Assembly (NCBI RefSeq): GCF_026240635.1
Contig: NZ_CP110848.1
Coordinates: 2,501-66,500, forward strand
Direction of reading: 5' to 3'
Source: Trichothermofontia sichuanensis B231
GTDB taxonomy: Bacteria > Cyanobacteriota > Cyanobacteriia > B231
DNA length: 64,000 bases
A program made the translations under genes and the position numbers. Positions 21,274-29,701 of this stretch are shown one piece after another. Under the pieces are notes generated by a model that searched no databases, was not told the DNA's origin, and worked only from the letters and a program-made list of their open reading frames with translations. The stretch's first letter is position 1. The number at the start of each line of letters is the position of its first letter.

Positions 21274-23682
21274 ATGATGCCTGCGAACTCCGTTGCTACG
21301 TTGGTTCTGGTTGATGCATCGGTTGCGCACTATCAGAGTTTTGCAAGGGGGGTAATTCCAGGCACGGAAGTCCTCACCCTCGATCCGCATCAAGATGGGA
21401 TTGCCCAAATTAGTAAGATTTTGGCCAACTACCCCCAGGCCCAGGATGTGCAGATTGTGTCGCACGGTCGCCCCGGTTGCCTCTATCTGGGTTCCACACG
21501 GCTGGGGGATGATAACTTGTCCCACTATGCTGACCAGATTAAGCAATGGGCGATGGCCTTGCGGGAAGGGGCACGACTGGTGTTCTATGGCTGTCAGGTG
21601 GCGGCAGGGGAGGTCGGTCGTCACTTTGTGAGCGCGATCGCTCAACTGACGCAGACTACCGTTGTGGCTTCAGAAACGATTACTGGGAATCCAGACCGGG
21701 GTGGTAATTGGGAGCTTGAATTCACAACGGCTGCCCTGCCATTGGGTGACCCACCCACCCAAGTTTTTCAACCCGCCTTTCTGGCAACCTATGCTGGTAC
21801 ATTCGCCTATGTCTCGGAAAATCTAACGACCCAAACCCCCTTGATGCTCGCTAATTTGCTGAAAAGTCAGGGGATTACGATCGTCAGTGCTACGACTTTG
21901 ACCACCGCTCCTGTCGCGGCTGGCAAATTTGCCTTTGTGGATGAGCCGTCTCCGGTCGGCATTCAATCGGGGGTAGTTTTGAGCAGTGGTAACATTGCAA
22001 CCGTAGAAGGCCCCAATCAAGCGACCGGTGCGGGTACGGCGCTGGGAACACCGGGTTCTACCGAACTGTCAGCGTTGATCGATAATGCGACGACTAACGA
22101 TGCTGCGTTTTTAGAAATTAAATTTATTCCAGACACCAGTGCCATTGGTCTATCCTTTGTTTTTGCCTCTGAAGAATATACAGAATTTTCTTTCTCACAG
22201 TTTAACGATGTTTTTGCCTTTTTCCTCAATGGCACAAATATTGCTAATCTACCCGGACAAGCCGAGACTGTTCCAGTTTCTATCCGGAATGTCAATCAAT
22301 CCACCAATACTGCTTTCTTTGTCTATAACGATGAACGACCCGGTCCGTTTAATACTGAATTCGATGGATTTACGGTAGTCCTGAGAATCCAGGCAGATGT
22401 TGAAGTGGGGGTAGAAAATACCCTCACGTTTGCGATCGCAGATACCAGTGATTCAATTTTAGATTCGGCTGTTTTTCTGGAAGAAGGAAGTTTATTCGCG
22501 ATCGATCCCAATGCAGCTATTCTCGTGCAGCCAACGGCTGGCCTAGTGACCACTGAAGCAGGCGGTACAGCAAGTTTCAGCGTTTCCCTCGCCACACAGC
22601 CCTTTGCAAATGTCTCATTTGCCCTTAGCAGTTCTGATACTACTGAAGGCGTTATTAACGTCAATACTCTCACCTTTACCCCGACTAATTGGAATGTACC
22701 CCAAACCGTTACGATTACAGGGGTACCTGATGGGATTCCTGATGGGGATGTGTTTTATTCCATCCTGACGGGAACGGCAACGAGTACCGATCGTAATTAC
22801 GATGGGAAAAAACCGGCCAATGTCAGCGTTCTCAATCGTGATATCAACGGTGGACCAAGCCTCGATCCTTCACCTGTACCTATCGCTCCCCTAATTCCCA
22901 ACCCGTTGATCCCGGTGCCGGGGATTCCTGTGTCGCCCTTGATTTTGTTCCCGCCCAACGTGACAGTTCCGGGAGTCGTGACACCACCGACTGGCGCTTC
23001 CGAGCTAATCAACGGAACTGAACAGGCCGATCTCATCCGGGGTGGTGATGGCAACGACACAATCAATGGTTTAGGGGGCAACGACACCCTCCTGGGGAAT
23101 CGAGGTAACGATATCCTCAATGGGGGTGAGGGGGATGACCTAATTCGCGGCGGGAAGGATAATGATGTCCTCAACGGTGGCAATGGTAACGACTTCCTCT
23201 ATGGCGATCGCGGCAATGACCTGGTAAATGGCGAAAATGGCGATGATCTCATCTACGGTGGCAAAGATAATGACACCCTCTTCGGTGGAGCTGGTAACGA
23301 CACCCTCTTTGGCGACTTAGACAGCGACAGCCTCAACGGCGGTGATGGCAACGACACCCTGATCGGTGCGGGCCTGCGGGGTACTCCCCCCGGAGCCGGG
23401 GAACGAGATACCCTGACTGGCGGGGCGGGAGCTGATCTGTTTGTTCTGGGGGACGCCACCCAACTGTACTACCGCGATGGCCTCAATGGCTTTGCCCTGA
23501 TTACTGACTTCAGTAATCTTGACGATCGCATCCAACTTAAGACGGGGATTGATTACCAGATTACCAGTGCCCCCGCCGGTCTACCCACCGGGGCCGCCAT
23601 CTTTGCGGGAACGGATCTGATCGCGATCGTGGCGAATGTAGCCCCCAGCCCCACCCTCGAAGCTCGTTTTAGCCTGGTGTAA
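21274..23682 (+). CDS. DUF4347 / choice-of-anchor L / RTX repeat exoprotein
   Basis: The frame extends up to GTG 21256, but ATG 21274 lies about 8 nt after a GAGGGA site and is the preferred start (802 aa). The order is: a DUF4347 domain (about residues 5-170, with the HGRPG and FYGCQVA motifs); a choice-of-anchor L domain (about 180-390, ending in a FASEEYTEF segment); a beta-sandwich (about 410-510); a proline-rich linker; then about 130 residues of RTX calcium-binding nonapeptides. DUF4347 is common at the N-terminus of giant cyanobacterial adhesins, and this is a compact version. The protein is probably exported by type I secretion and attached to or released from the surface. Its actual ligand is unknown. 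Confidence 0.85.
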   Translation: MMPANSVATLVLVDASVAHYQSFARGVIPGTEVLTLDPHQDGIAQISKILANYPQAQDVQIVSHGRPGCLYLGSTRLGDDNLSHYADQIKQWAMALREGARLVFYGCQVAAGEVGRHFVSAIAQLTQTTVVASETITGNPDRGGNWELEFTTAALPLGDPPTQVFQPAFLATYAGTFAYVSENLTTQTPLMLANLLKSQGITIVSATTLTTAPVAAGKFAFVDEPSPVGIQSGVVLSSGNIATVEGPNQATGAGTALGTPGSTELSALIDNATTNDAAFLEIKFIPDTSAIGLSFVFASEEYTEFSFSQFNDVFAFFLNGTNIANLPGQAETVPVSIRNVNQSTNTAFFVYNDERPGPFNTEFDGFTVVLRIQADVEVGVENTLTFAIADTSDSILDSAVFLEEGSLFAIDPNAAILVQPTAGLVTTEAGGTASFSVSLATQPFANVSFALSSSDTTEGVINVNTLTFTPTNWNVPQTVTITGVPDGIPDGDVFYSILTGTATSTDRNYDGKKPANVSVLNRDINGGPSLDPSPVPIAPLIPNPLIPVPGIPVSPLILFPPNVTVPGVVTPPTGASELINGTEQADLIRGGDGNDTINGLGGNDTLLGNRGNDILNGGEGDDLIRGGKDNDVLNGGNGNDFLYGDRGNDLVNGENGDDLIYGGKDNDTLFGGAGNDTLFGDLDSDSLNGGDGNDTLIGAGLRGTPPGAGERDTLTGGAGADLFVLGDATQLYYRDGLNGFALITDFSNLDDRIQLKTGIDYQITSAPAGLPTGAAIFAGTDLIAIVANVAPSPTLEARFSLV

Positions 23683-23711
23683 ACACCACGGAGACCCAGA
23701 GAACCCGGAGG
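23683..23711 (+). repeat. Short CACCACGGAGAC-type repeat
   Basis: Immediately after the RTX stop codon lies ACCACGGAGACCCAGAG followed by AACCCGGAGG. This belongs to the small dispersed repeats of the form CACGGAGACACAGAGG found in many bacterial genomes. A related unit (ACCACGAAGACACGAAGG) lies inside the chelatase gene at 50220. Confidence 0.55.
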
Positions 23712-23937
23712 TACAGCCTTTACCTAATTTACTCAGGACCCAGTTAAGCTTTGGAGCTTGATCCGACCAGCAGCCCTAATCCCCCAACCCCTTCGCCCCG
23801 TTTGGGAGAAGGGGAGCCAGATTTTTAAGTCCCTCTCCCTCTGTGTCCTCAAGATACAAGGGTGAGGGCTGCACCTGTGGGCTACCCCCAGCCTACCCAG
23901 GTAAAACTGTACTTTATGATTTAGGTAAAGGCTATAA
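23712..23937 (+). repeat. MITE-like composite repeat, copy A
   Basis: The ends are inverted repeats: ACAGCCTTTACCTAA on the left and TTAGGTAAAGGCTATA on the right. The interior holds a CCCAACCCCTTC/GAGAAGGGG hairpin, a CCCTCTCCC block and the conserved AAAACTGTACTTTATGATT. The same order of blocks recurs at 62997-63210. No reading frame is carried, so this is probably a non-autonomous mobile element. Confidence 0.7.
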
Positions 23938-23960
23938 GCGACTAACTGTGCTCAATAACT

Positions 23961-24530
23961 TCATGACGAGTTCCCGGCGCATAAGAGTTGCTCGACGGTT
24001 AGGTTCAATTCAGGCAAGACAGATGATTGAATGCGATCGTTATGCCGGTAGTCTACCGATTCATACAAGCCATCAACCAGCGTCAGGACCCTTACCAGTG
24101 CCCGCATTGGATCAATAATCCAATACTCAGGAATCCCGCGTGCTGCATATTCAGACCGCTTGAAACGATAATCCCGGTCTTCATTGACCTTGCCAGGAGA
24201 TACCACTTCCACTGCGAGCAAAGGGGCTGGCATATCCTCCGTAATTATGCTGCGTCCTGATGCCAACAATACCGTTGCTAGAGCTGGTCCTAGAATCATT
24301 AAATCAGGTATCCTCACCCGACTGGCTACCAGCAGTTCCGTATCCATTCGCCGTAATTGTTCAATCGGAACCAGTTGTAAAAATTGAGCCAGTAGAAAGA
24401 GCGAAATCAAAAGATTTTGTGGGCTTTCAGTCGGCATCTCAATGATTTCTCCGTCCACAAACTCTCGCCGCCCTTCAAAGTCATCGTTGAGAGCTAAATA
24501 GTCTGTCAAGGTCAATTTTGTGGTAACCAT
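23961..24530 (-). CDS. Uma2-family (DUF820) restriction-endonuclease-fold protein
   Basis: This 189-residue protein has the Uma2 signature: a short N-terminal FEGRREFVDGEI segment, the RIPDLMIL strand with the catalytic-type Asp, and LAVEVVSPGKVNEDRDYRFKRSEYAARGIPEYWIID with the Glu and Lys of the PD-(D/E)xK-like fold. Cyanobacteria carry dozens of these genes, whose role is unproven and possibly linked to mobile elements. The gene appears intact, in contrast to the broken relative at 53450-54127. Its end lies about 25 bp from the MITE-like repeat. Confidence 0.85.
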   Translation of the reverse strand: MVTTKLTLTDYLALNDDFEGRREFVDGEIIEMPTESPQNLLISLFLLAQFLQLVPIEQLRRMDTELLVASRVRIPDLMILGPALATVLLASGRSIITEDMPAPLLAVEVVSPGKVNEDRDYRFKRSEYAARGIPEYWIIDPMRALVRVLTLVDGLYESVDYRHNDRIQSSVLPELNLTVEQLLCAGNSS

Positions 24531-24912
24531 CTCTCCCCCTCCCCTGGCCTGATCCTAAGTATACGCAACCCTGTTTGGTCTGAAGTGCAGTAGACAACTC
24601 AAAACCAGGGGTGACTAAGCAGAAGGCGGGGGCACATTGTTACTGATGCTACCCAGGCCTGGAATCAGCCCCTAGCGGTAAAAGTTAAGGAACCGTTACC
24701 TAAGCAGTACCCGTTTCTGCAAGCGGGGCAGATCCTGTTCACCTCTCTCCATCTGGTGCCGCTGTGCTGAATCATCAGCCAGAGTTTGTAACAAAATGTT
24801 TAAGATAGAAGCAGATCGCGATCGCGCTCTGAACCGCTAGGGACGTTTTCACGTCAAAACGGCCAGGGATGCAGCGACCAATCGCTTCTGTTTCCGCAAT
24901 CTGGCTTCATCT
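24531..24912. other. Divergent intergenic region
   Basis: No gene is visible in this 380 bp between the divergent Uma2 and HlyD-family genes. It should contain both promoters. No recognised RNA or repeat is present. Confidence 0.5.
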
Positions 24913-26241
24913 ATGGCACTGGCATTCTTGGGTAAATCGAAACTAGCCCCACCTTGGGGAGCCGCGATCGCCACGCTCTTGGTGTTAACGACTGCTGCTG
25001 TGGGTGTGGGTGTTTGGCAGCGCACCCGGCCCCAGGAAACCCTTGTCAACCTTACAGTGCCCGTCACCGCCAAGGACTTAACCCTCCGGATTACCGCCAG
25101 TGGCACGATCGTTCCTATGCAGACCGTCAACCTCAGCCCCAAAACGGCGGGACGATTGGTGGAACTCTACGTCGAACAGGGCGATCGGGTTCAGCAGGGC
25201 CAGATTATCGCCCGCATGAGTAATGAAGATCTCCAGGCCCAACGGCTTCAAGCTGAGGCCAACCTCAAACGCGCCCAGGCGAATTTGGCCGAACTGCGGG
25301 CGGGGAGTCGCACCGAAGAAATTGCCCAGGCCCGTGCCAACCTGGAGCGCACCCAGGCCCAGGTGCAAGCCGCCCAAGCCCGCTTAGATTTAGCCGCCGA
25401 ACGGGTCGCCCGGAACCAGACATTATTTGACGACGGCGCGATCGCCCGCGATCGCCTCGATGAAGCCATCAGCGAAGCTGACAGTGCCCGCGCCAACCTT
25501 GCCCAGGCCCAGGCCCAGGTCCGGGAAGCCCAACAACACCTCACCCAATTGCAAAATGGCCCACGATCGGAGCAAATTGCCCAGGGAGTGGCCCAAGTGC
25601 GTGAAGCCGAGGGTCGCTTGAAAGCCATCACTGTGCAACTGGATGACACGATCATTCGCGCCCCCTTCGCCGGGATTATCACCCAACGCTACGCCGAACC
25701 GGGGTCCTTCGTCACCCCCACCACCTCCGCTTCGACCACCGCTTCTGCGACTTCAACCTCGATCGTCGCCCTCGCCAATGGCCTGGAAGTGCTGGCCAAA
25801 GTGCCGGAGGTGGATATCGGTCAAATCCGCTTAAACCAAACCGTAGAAATTGTCGCCGATGCCTATCCCGATCGCGTCTTCAAGGGGCGCGTGCGCCTGA
25901 TTGCCCCAGAGGCGATCGTTGAGCAGAATGTGACCTCATTCCAGGTGCGGATCGTGCTAGATAGTGGCCGGGAGGTGTTGCGATCGGGCATGAATGTAGA
26001 CGTTACCTTCCTGGGGGATCAAGTGCGAGATGCGCTGGTGGTGCCCACCGTGGCGATCGTCACCCGTGAAGGGCAAACCGGTGTCTTAGTTCCTGGTCCC
26101 AAGGACAAACCCAAATTCGTACCCGTCACCATTGGCCCCACGATCGGCAATCAAACCCAAATTCTGTCAGGCATTCAGGCCGGCGATCGCATTTTTGTAG
26201 ATTTACCCGATGAGTTCAAACGGCAAGAATCCCAAAATTAA
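24913..26241 (+). CDS. HlyD/MacA-type periplasmic adaptor (membrane fusion) protein
   Basis: The 442-residue protein starts with one membrane anchor (about residues 15-35). A split lipoyl or barrel-sandwich domain follows (motif TAGRLVELYVEQGDRVQQGQ, about 76-95). A long Ala/Gln-rich coiled-coil hairpin spans about 100-245, then come the second half of the lipoyl domain and the beta-barrel and membrane-proximal domains. Such adaptors join an inner-membrane pump to an outer-membrane channel in RND or MacAB-type efflux. No pump gene is adjacent; a MacB-like ATPase lies at 39107, too far to be in the same operon. The substrate is unknown. Confidence 0.88.
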   Translation: MALAFLGKSKLAPPWGAAIATLLVLTTAAVGVGVWQRTRPQETLVNLTVPVTAKDLTLRITASGTIVPMQTVNLSPKTAGRLVELYVEQGDRVQQGQIIARMSNEDLQAQRLQAEANLKRAQANLAELRAGSRTEEIAQARANLERTQAQVQAAQARLDLAAERVARNQTLFDDGAIARDRLDEAISEADSARANLAQAQAQVREAQQHLTQLQNGPRSEQIAQGVAQVREAEGRLKAITVQLDDTIIRAPFAGIITQRYAEPGSFVTPTTSASTTASATSTSIVALANGLEVLAKVPEVDIGQIRLNQTVEIVADAYPDRVFKGRVRLIAPEAIVEQNVTSFQVRIVLDSGREVLRSGMNVDVTFLGDQVRDALVVPTVAIVTREGQTGVLVPGPKDKPKFVPVTIGPTIGNQTQILSGIQAGDRIFVDLPDEFKRQESQN

Positions 26242-26286
26242 GGGCCGAACTGGCCAATGATAGGGATGATAGGGATGCTGTCTGGA

Positions 26287-26430
26287 GAACTATAGTTATT
26301 TTAGTTGTTTCAGATTAGAAAGAGATGTCTAAGCCCCTCTCCCCCTGTGGGAGAGGAGAGGGTGAGGGTGGTGTTTCAGTCTAAATTGCAATGACTACAA
26401 GTAGGTACTGAGTACATTAGGTAAAGGCTA
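26287..26430 (+). repeat. Dispersed palindromic repeat, TATAGTTATTT subtype
   Basis: From ACTATAGTTATTTTAG to GCAATGACTACAAG this segment matches the reverse complement of 29513-29622 across its length, including the AGATGTCTAAGCCCCTCTCCC part. The following GTACATTAGGTAAAGGCTATA is the end of another repeat type (compare 23937), so two elements may abut. Confidence 0.7.
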
Positions 26431-26522
26431 TATCAGGAACGCAAACAATACATCGAGGTGAGGGTGATTAACCAGAAAATCATACTCAAATTTGCTTCTT
26501 CCTTTTTGCTTACCCCCAACTT

Positions 26523-27563
26523 TCAGGCTGGTTTCGAGTATTGATTCATATACCGAGCCAGTTGTTTAGTCTTGAGACCCACCTCGATCGCATTCAACAC
26601 ACGGATCATGCCAGTTGTGTTAATCATTTCGGGGGTGATATTGGCCCGCTGCGCCGCTTGCATGGCTTTTTCCGTTAGGGCATGACTGGCATAACCGGTC
26701 ACAATTAAAACCAGATCGGCAGAGTGGATATGATTTTCTAGCTGCTCCGCCATCTGGAGGCCGTCCTGGGCCGTACACCAGAGCAATTCCACCTTGGAAG
26801 ACCGTAAACGGTTGCGGACGGCAGTTGCCAACCGATCGTGGCCACCAAAAATCACAACCTTGCCTTCTAACACATCGTAGGGATTGGGGGGCTTTTCTGA
26901 AGGTCGATGGCGTACACGAGGCTGCACATTGGGGGGACGCTCAACCCGAGATCGGTTTTCGAGCGCTTTGTTATAGATGAAGTTCAGGGTCTGCTCATGA
27001 CTGCCCCGGAGTTTGGCCACAGGTCCCTCTTCACTATGGGAATTGATCTGGGCCATCAGCGCCTCAACCACTTCTTCCAGCGCACCGATCGCCTTTAAAT
27101 CCTGGACATAACCCTTAACCGCGATCGCGGCATCCGTAGCGCTATAGAAGTCCGTCTGCTCCGCAATCATTTCTAGCAGGTCGGCCCGTAAACTTTTTTG
27201 CCAACGGCTAATTTGCTCGCTCTCTCGCCCTTCTAGGAGGCGTTCTTCACTGAGGATCAGCTGGCGATCGGCGATTTCGGCTGCCAGGATGGGGGCTTCT
27301 GCCAACTGTCGCCGCAACTCCGCTGCCTGAGCCTCTAGCTTTTGACGCATGGGGGTATCCGGACACCCTTCTTCCTGATAGCGTGCCAACATCATCTCAA
27401 TTTTTTCCAAAAGTGGGTTCAGACGTTGTTGGATTTCTTCGGTCGCTTTCTGAACATAAGCATCCCGTTGCTGTTGCAAGCGTTGTTCCTGGAGTTCTGC
27501 CTCTGCGGCGGAGAGCAGATCCTGTACAGAGGTCTCTAAGTTATCAAGTTCGGCAATATCCAT
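26523..27563 (-). CDS. DUF2325 domain protein with N-terminal coiled coil
   Basis: The 346-residue protein has a Glu/Gln-rich coiled coil (about residues 10-130) and a helical middle part. The C-terminal Rossmann-like DUF2325 domain (about 228-335) begins VVIFGGHDRLATAVRN and contains DLVLIVTGYASH. The domain is widespread in bacteria and its biochemical role is unproven. The gene stands alone, with ATG at 27563. Confidence in the domain is good; function is unknown. Confidence 0.75.
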   Translation of the reverse strand: MDIAELDNLETSVQDLLSAAEAELQEQRLQQQRDAYVQKATEEIQQRLNPLLEKIEMMLARYQEEGCPDTPMRQKLEAQAAELRRQLAEAPILAAEIADRQLILSEERLLEGRESEQISRWQKSLRADLLEMIAEQTDFYSATDAAIAVKGYVQDLKAIGALEEVVEALMAQINSHSEEGPVAKLRGSHEQTLNFIYNKALENRSRVERPPNVQPRVRHRPSEKPPNPYDVLEGKVVIFGGHDRLATAVRNRLRSSKVELLWCTAQDGLQMAEQLENHIHSADLVLIVTGYASHALTEKAMQAAQRANITPEMINTTGMIRVLNAIEVGLKTKQLARYMNQYSKPA

Positions 27564-28172
27564 AAGAAGTCATGGGTAGATTTTGGACAATTTTGGACAC
27601 TAAGTTTGGACACAGAGAGTCAGTATCCGTAGCACCCCAGCCCCCCCATGGCGATCGGCCAACCCGTCTTAGCCCGCCATCCCCGGTCGCCGTATCCGAG
27701 AAAATACGGATTTGGCTTCCGAGTAATCACGCAATAGAGCGATGGAGATAGAGCTTGACGGCTGGAAAATGGCATGGGTGGTACGGTCTGCGCCTAGGAA
27801 TACAGAGATTGAGTTTCAGTATATAGCGATCGCCCGTCCAGTTTGAGCCGAGGGGTAAGGGCACACCGCTCTTACGGGTCTCACCCCCAACTTGGTATTT
27901 CCAGTCTGAGTTGCTATATCTTACAGGGTAGCGCTTATGAGGCATAACCGTCTCTTGGGCAGGATAATGCAAGATCAGAACTGTTGACCGGACAGTCCAT
28001 TATTGGCTAAAAGATTGGGGAACAATTGTCTCATGAAAGGCAGCATTTTCCTCACGGGGATTGTCCTGAAGATACTATCGTCCTGAAGGGCTGGGTGATG
28101 GTCAGATATCCTGCTTCAAAGCGTTAATTGGACAGTTTTCATCAACTAGATAGTTTAGAGCGGTGAAGATAT
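27564..28172. other. 609-bp intergenic region with a possible small palindromic repeat
   Basis: No gene is supported. Between about 27818 and 27922 there is a segment with inverted ends (GTATATAGC at the left, GCTATATC at the right) and an internal TAAGGGCACACCG/CTCTTACGGG hairpin, which resembles other small non-autonomous repeats. The last part contains a duplicated GTCCTGAAG motif at about 28063 and 28081. The promoter of the aldo/keto reductase gene should be near 28130-28160. Confidence 0.45.
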
Positions 28173-29354
28173 ATGCGATATCGACGGTTTGGCCGAACGG
28201 AATTATCGATGCCCGTCTTTTCCTGTGGTGGTATGCGCTATCAGTTCAAATGGCAGGATATCCCAAAAGCGCAAATACCTGCGGATAATCAAAGTAATTT
28301 AGAGGCCACAATCGAGCGATCACTGGCGGTAGGGATTAACCATATTGAAACGGCACGGGGATATGGAACCTCTGAGATTCAATTAGGGGAGATTCTGCCT
28401 CGTTTTCCTAGGGAAAAATTAATTGTTCAGACGAAGGTTTCACCCAAACCGACGGCTCAGGAATTTCGCCAGACCGTTGAGCAATCCCTTAAAAATCTCA
28501 ATCTGGAGTATGTTGATCTGTTAGGATTTCATGGTATCAATACGCCTGAATTGCTGGAGGATGTGCTGCGACCAGGCGGCTGTTTGGCAGTTGGCCGCCA
28601 GCTTCAGCGGGAAGGCCGGGTGCGGTTTCTGGGATTTTCCACCCACGGCCCTACGGATTTAATTGTGACGGCGATCGCGACGGGGGAGTTTGATTATGTC
28701 AATTTGCATTGGTACTATATTTTCCAAAATAATTGGCCTGCGATCGTCGCCGCTCAACAGCAGGATATGGGGGTTTTTATTATCAGTCCTGCGGATAAAG
28801 GGGGCAAACTCTATGAGCCTCCCCAGCGGCTACGGGAGCTATGTGCACCGTTAACTCCGATGCAATTTAATGCGCTGTTTTGCCTAAGTCATCCCCAGGT
28901 CCATACCCTCAGTATTGGGGCAGCGTGTCCTGGAGATTTTGATGAACATTTACAAGTTTTGCCTCTGCTTGATCAGGCTGATGAAATTTTAGCGCCCATT
29001 TTACAACGTTTAGAAGCTGCCGCGATCGCCCGCTTGGGAGAAGAGTGGTATCGCACCTGGCACATTGGTTTACCCAGCTATGACCAGACCCCCGGTGGCA
29101 TCAATATCCCAACTATCCTCTGGTTACGCAATTTAGCGATCGCCTATGACTTAGTCGAGTATGGCAAAATGCGCTACAACCTTCTCGGTAATGGTGGCCA
29201 TTGGTTCCCCGGTAATCGAGCCGATCGCGTCCAGGAATTCGACTTACGATCGTGTTTGGTGCATAGCCCCCATGCTGATAAAATTCCTGCCCTCTTAGTC
29301 GATGCCCATGCTCGCTTAGGGGGAACCACCGTGCAACGCCTATCCCAGTCCTGA
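28173..29354 (+). CDS. Aldo/keto reductase family protein
   Basis: The 393-residue protein has an N-terminal TIM-barrel aldo/keto reductase (MRYRRFGRTELSMPVFSCGG). The catalytic Tyr is in GYGTSE, the Lys in VQTKVSPK, and the His in LGFHGIN. The usual Asp of the tetrad is Glu here (HIETARGYG). The C-terminal extension (about residues 290-393) lacks the CxxCxxC cluster seen in some relatives. Members reduce carbonyls with NADPH; the substrate is unknown. No operon partner is evident. Confidence 0.85.
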   Translation: MRYRRFGRTELSMPVFSCGGMRYQFKWQDIPKAQIPADNQSNLEATIERSLAVGINHIETARGYGTSEIQLGEILPRFPREKLIVQTKVSPKPTAQEFRQTVEQSLKNLNLEYVDLLGFHGINTPELLEDVLRPGGCLAVGRQLQREGRVRFLGFSTHGPTDLIVTAIATGEFDYVNLHWYYIFQNNWPAIVAAQQQDMGVFIISPADKGGKLYEPPQRLRELCAPLTPMQFNALFCLSHPQVHTLSIGAACPGDFDEHLQVLPLLDQADEILAPILQRLEAAAIARLGEEWYRTWHIGLPSYDQTPGGINIPTILWLRNLAIAYDLVEYGKMRYNLLGNGGHWFPGNRADRVQEFDLRSCLVHSPHADKIPALLVDAHARLGGTTVQRLSQS

Positions 29355-29701
29355 GGAGCAGTCAGGGGGCTACCTACAACTAAAACGTCACTAACCCTTA
29401 ACCAAGTCTGCGTATGGCAACGATAAGGACGAGCCAAACTTGGCGACTGGTTGACTGACCAATCTTTCCCCCTACGTGAGGAGTGAGGAGTGAGAAAAGA
29501 GAACAGAGATATCGTCATTGCCATTTAGGCTGAAACAGCACCCTCACCCCCAACTCCTCTCCCAGAGCGGGAGAGGGGCTTAGACATCTCTTCCTAATCT
29601 GAAATAACTATAGTCACTCAGTTGCCCTCACTTCTCTATCCTCACGCCTCGTCTCCCCTCGCCATGATCTAGTCTACGGAGAAAAAGTTAAGAAATCATG
29701 A
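29355..29701. other. Convergent intergenic region with an inverted copy of a dispersed repeat
   Basis: No gene is present. The segment 29513-29622 is the reverse-complement copy of the element at 26287-26400: CATTTAGGCTGAAACAGC on one side, and CTTAGACATCTCTTCC then TCTGAAATAACTATAGT on the other. Confidence 0.65.
29513..29622 (-). repeat. Dispersed palindromic repeat, inverted copy
   Basis: It matches 26287-26400 in reverse orientation, including both ends (TGACTATAGTTATTTCAG and GGCAATGACG). The interior forms a hairpin from CTCTCCCAGAGCGGGAGAGG. Confidence 0.75.

Noticed and set aside
23253-23535. Long minus-strand frames opposite the RTX repeats
   Set aside because: GGxGxD codons make open antisense frames by composition; the plus-strand repeat protein is clearly the gene.
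24913-26241. Idea that the HlyD adaptor and the RTX proteins form one type I secretion operon
   Set aside because: The adaptor is of RND/MacA type, the Uma2 gene on the other strand separates them, and no HlyB-type ATPase is nearby.
27727-27972. 81-codon minus-strand frame between DUF2325 and aldo/keto reductase genes
   Set aside because: It lies over a repeat-like palindromic segment, has no ribosome site and resembles no family.
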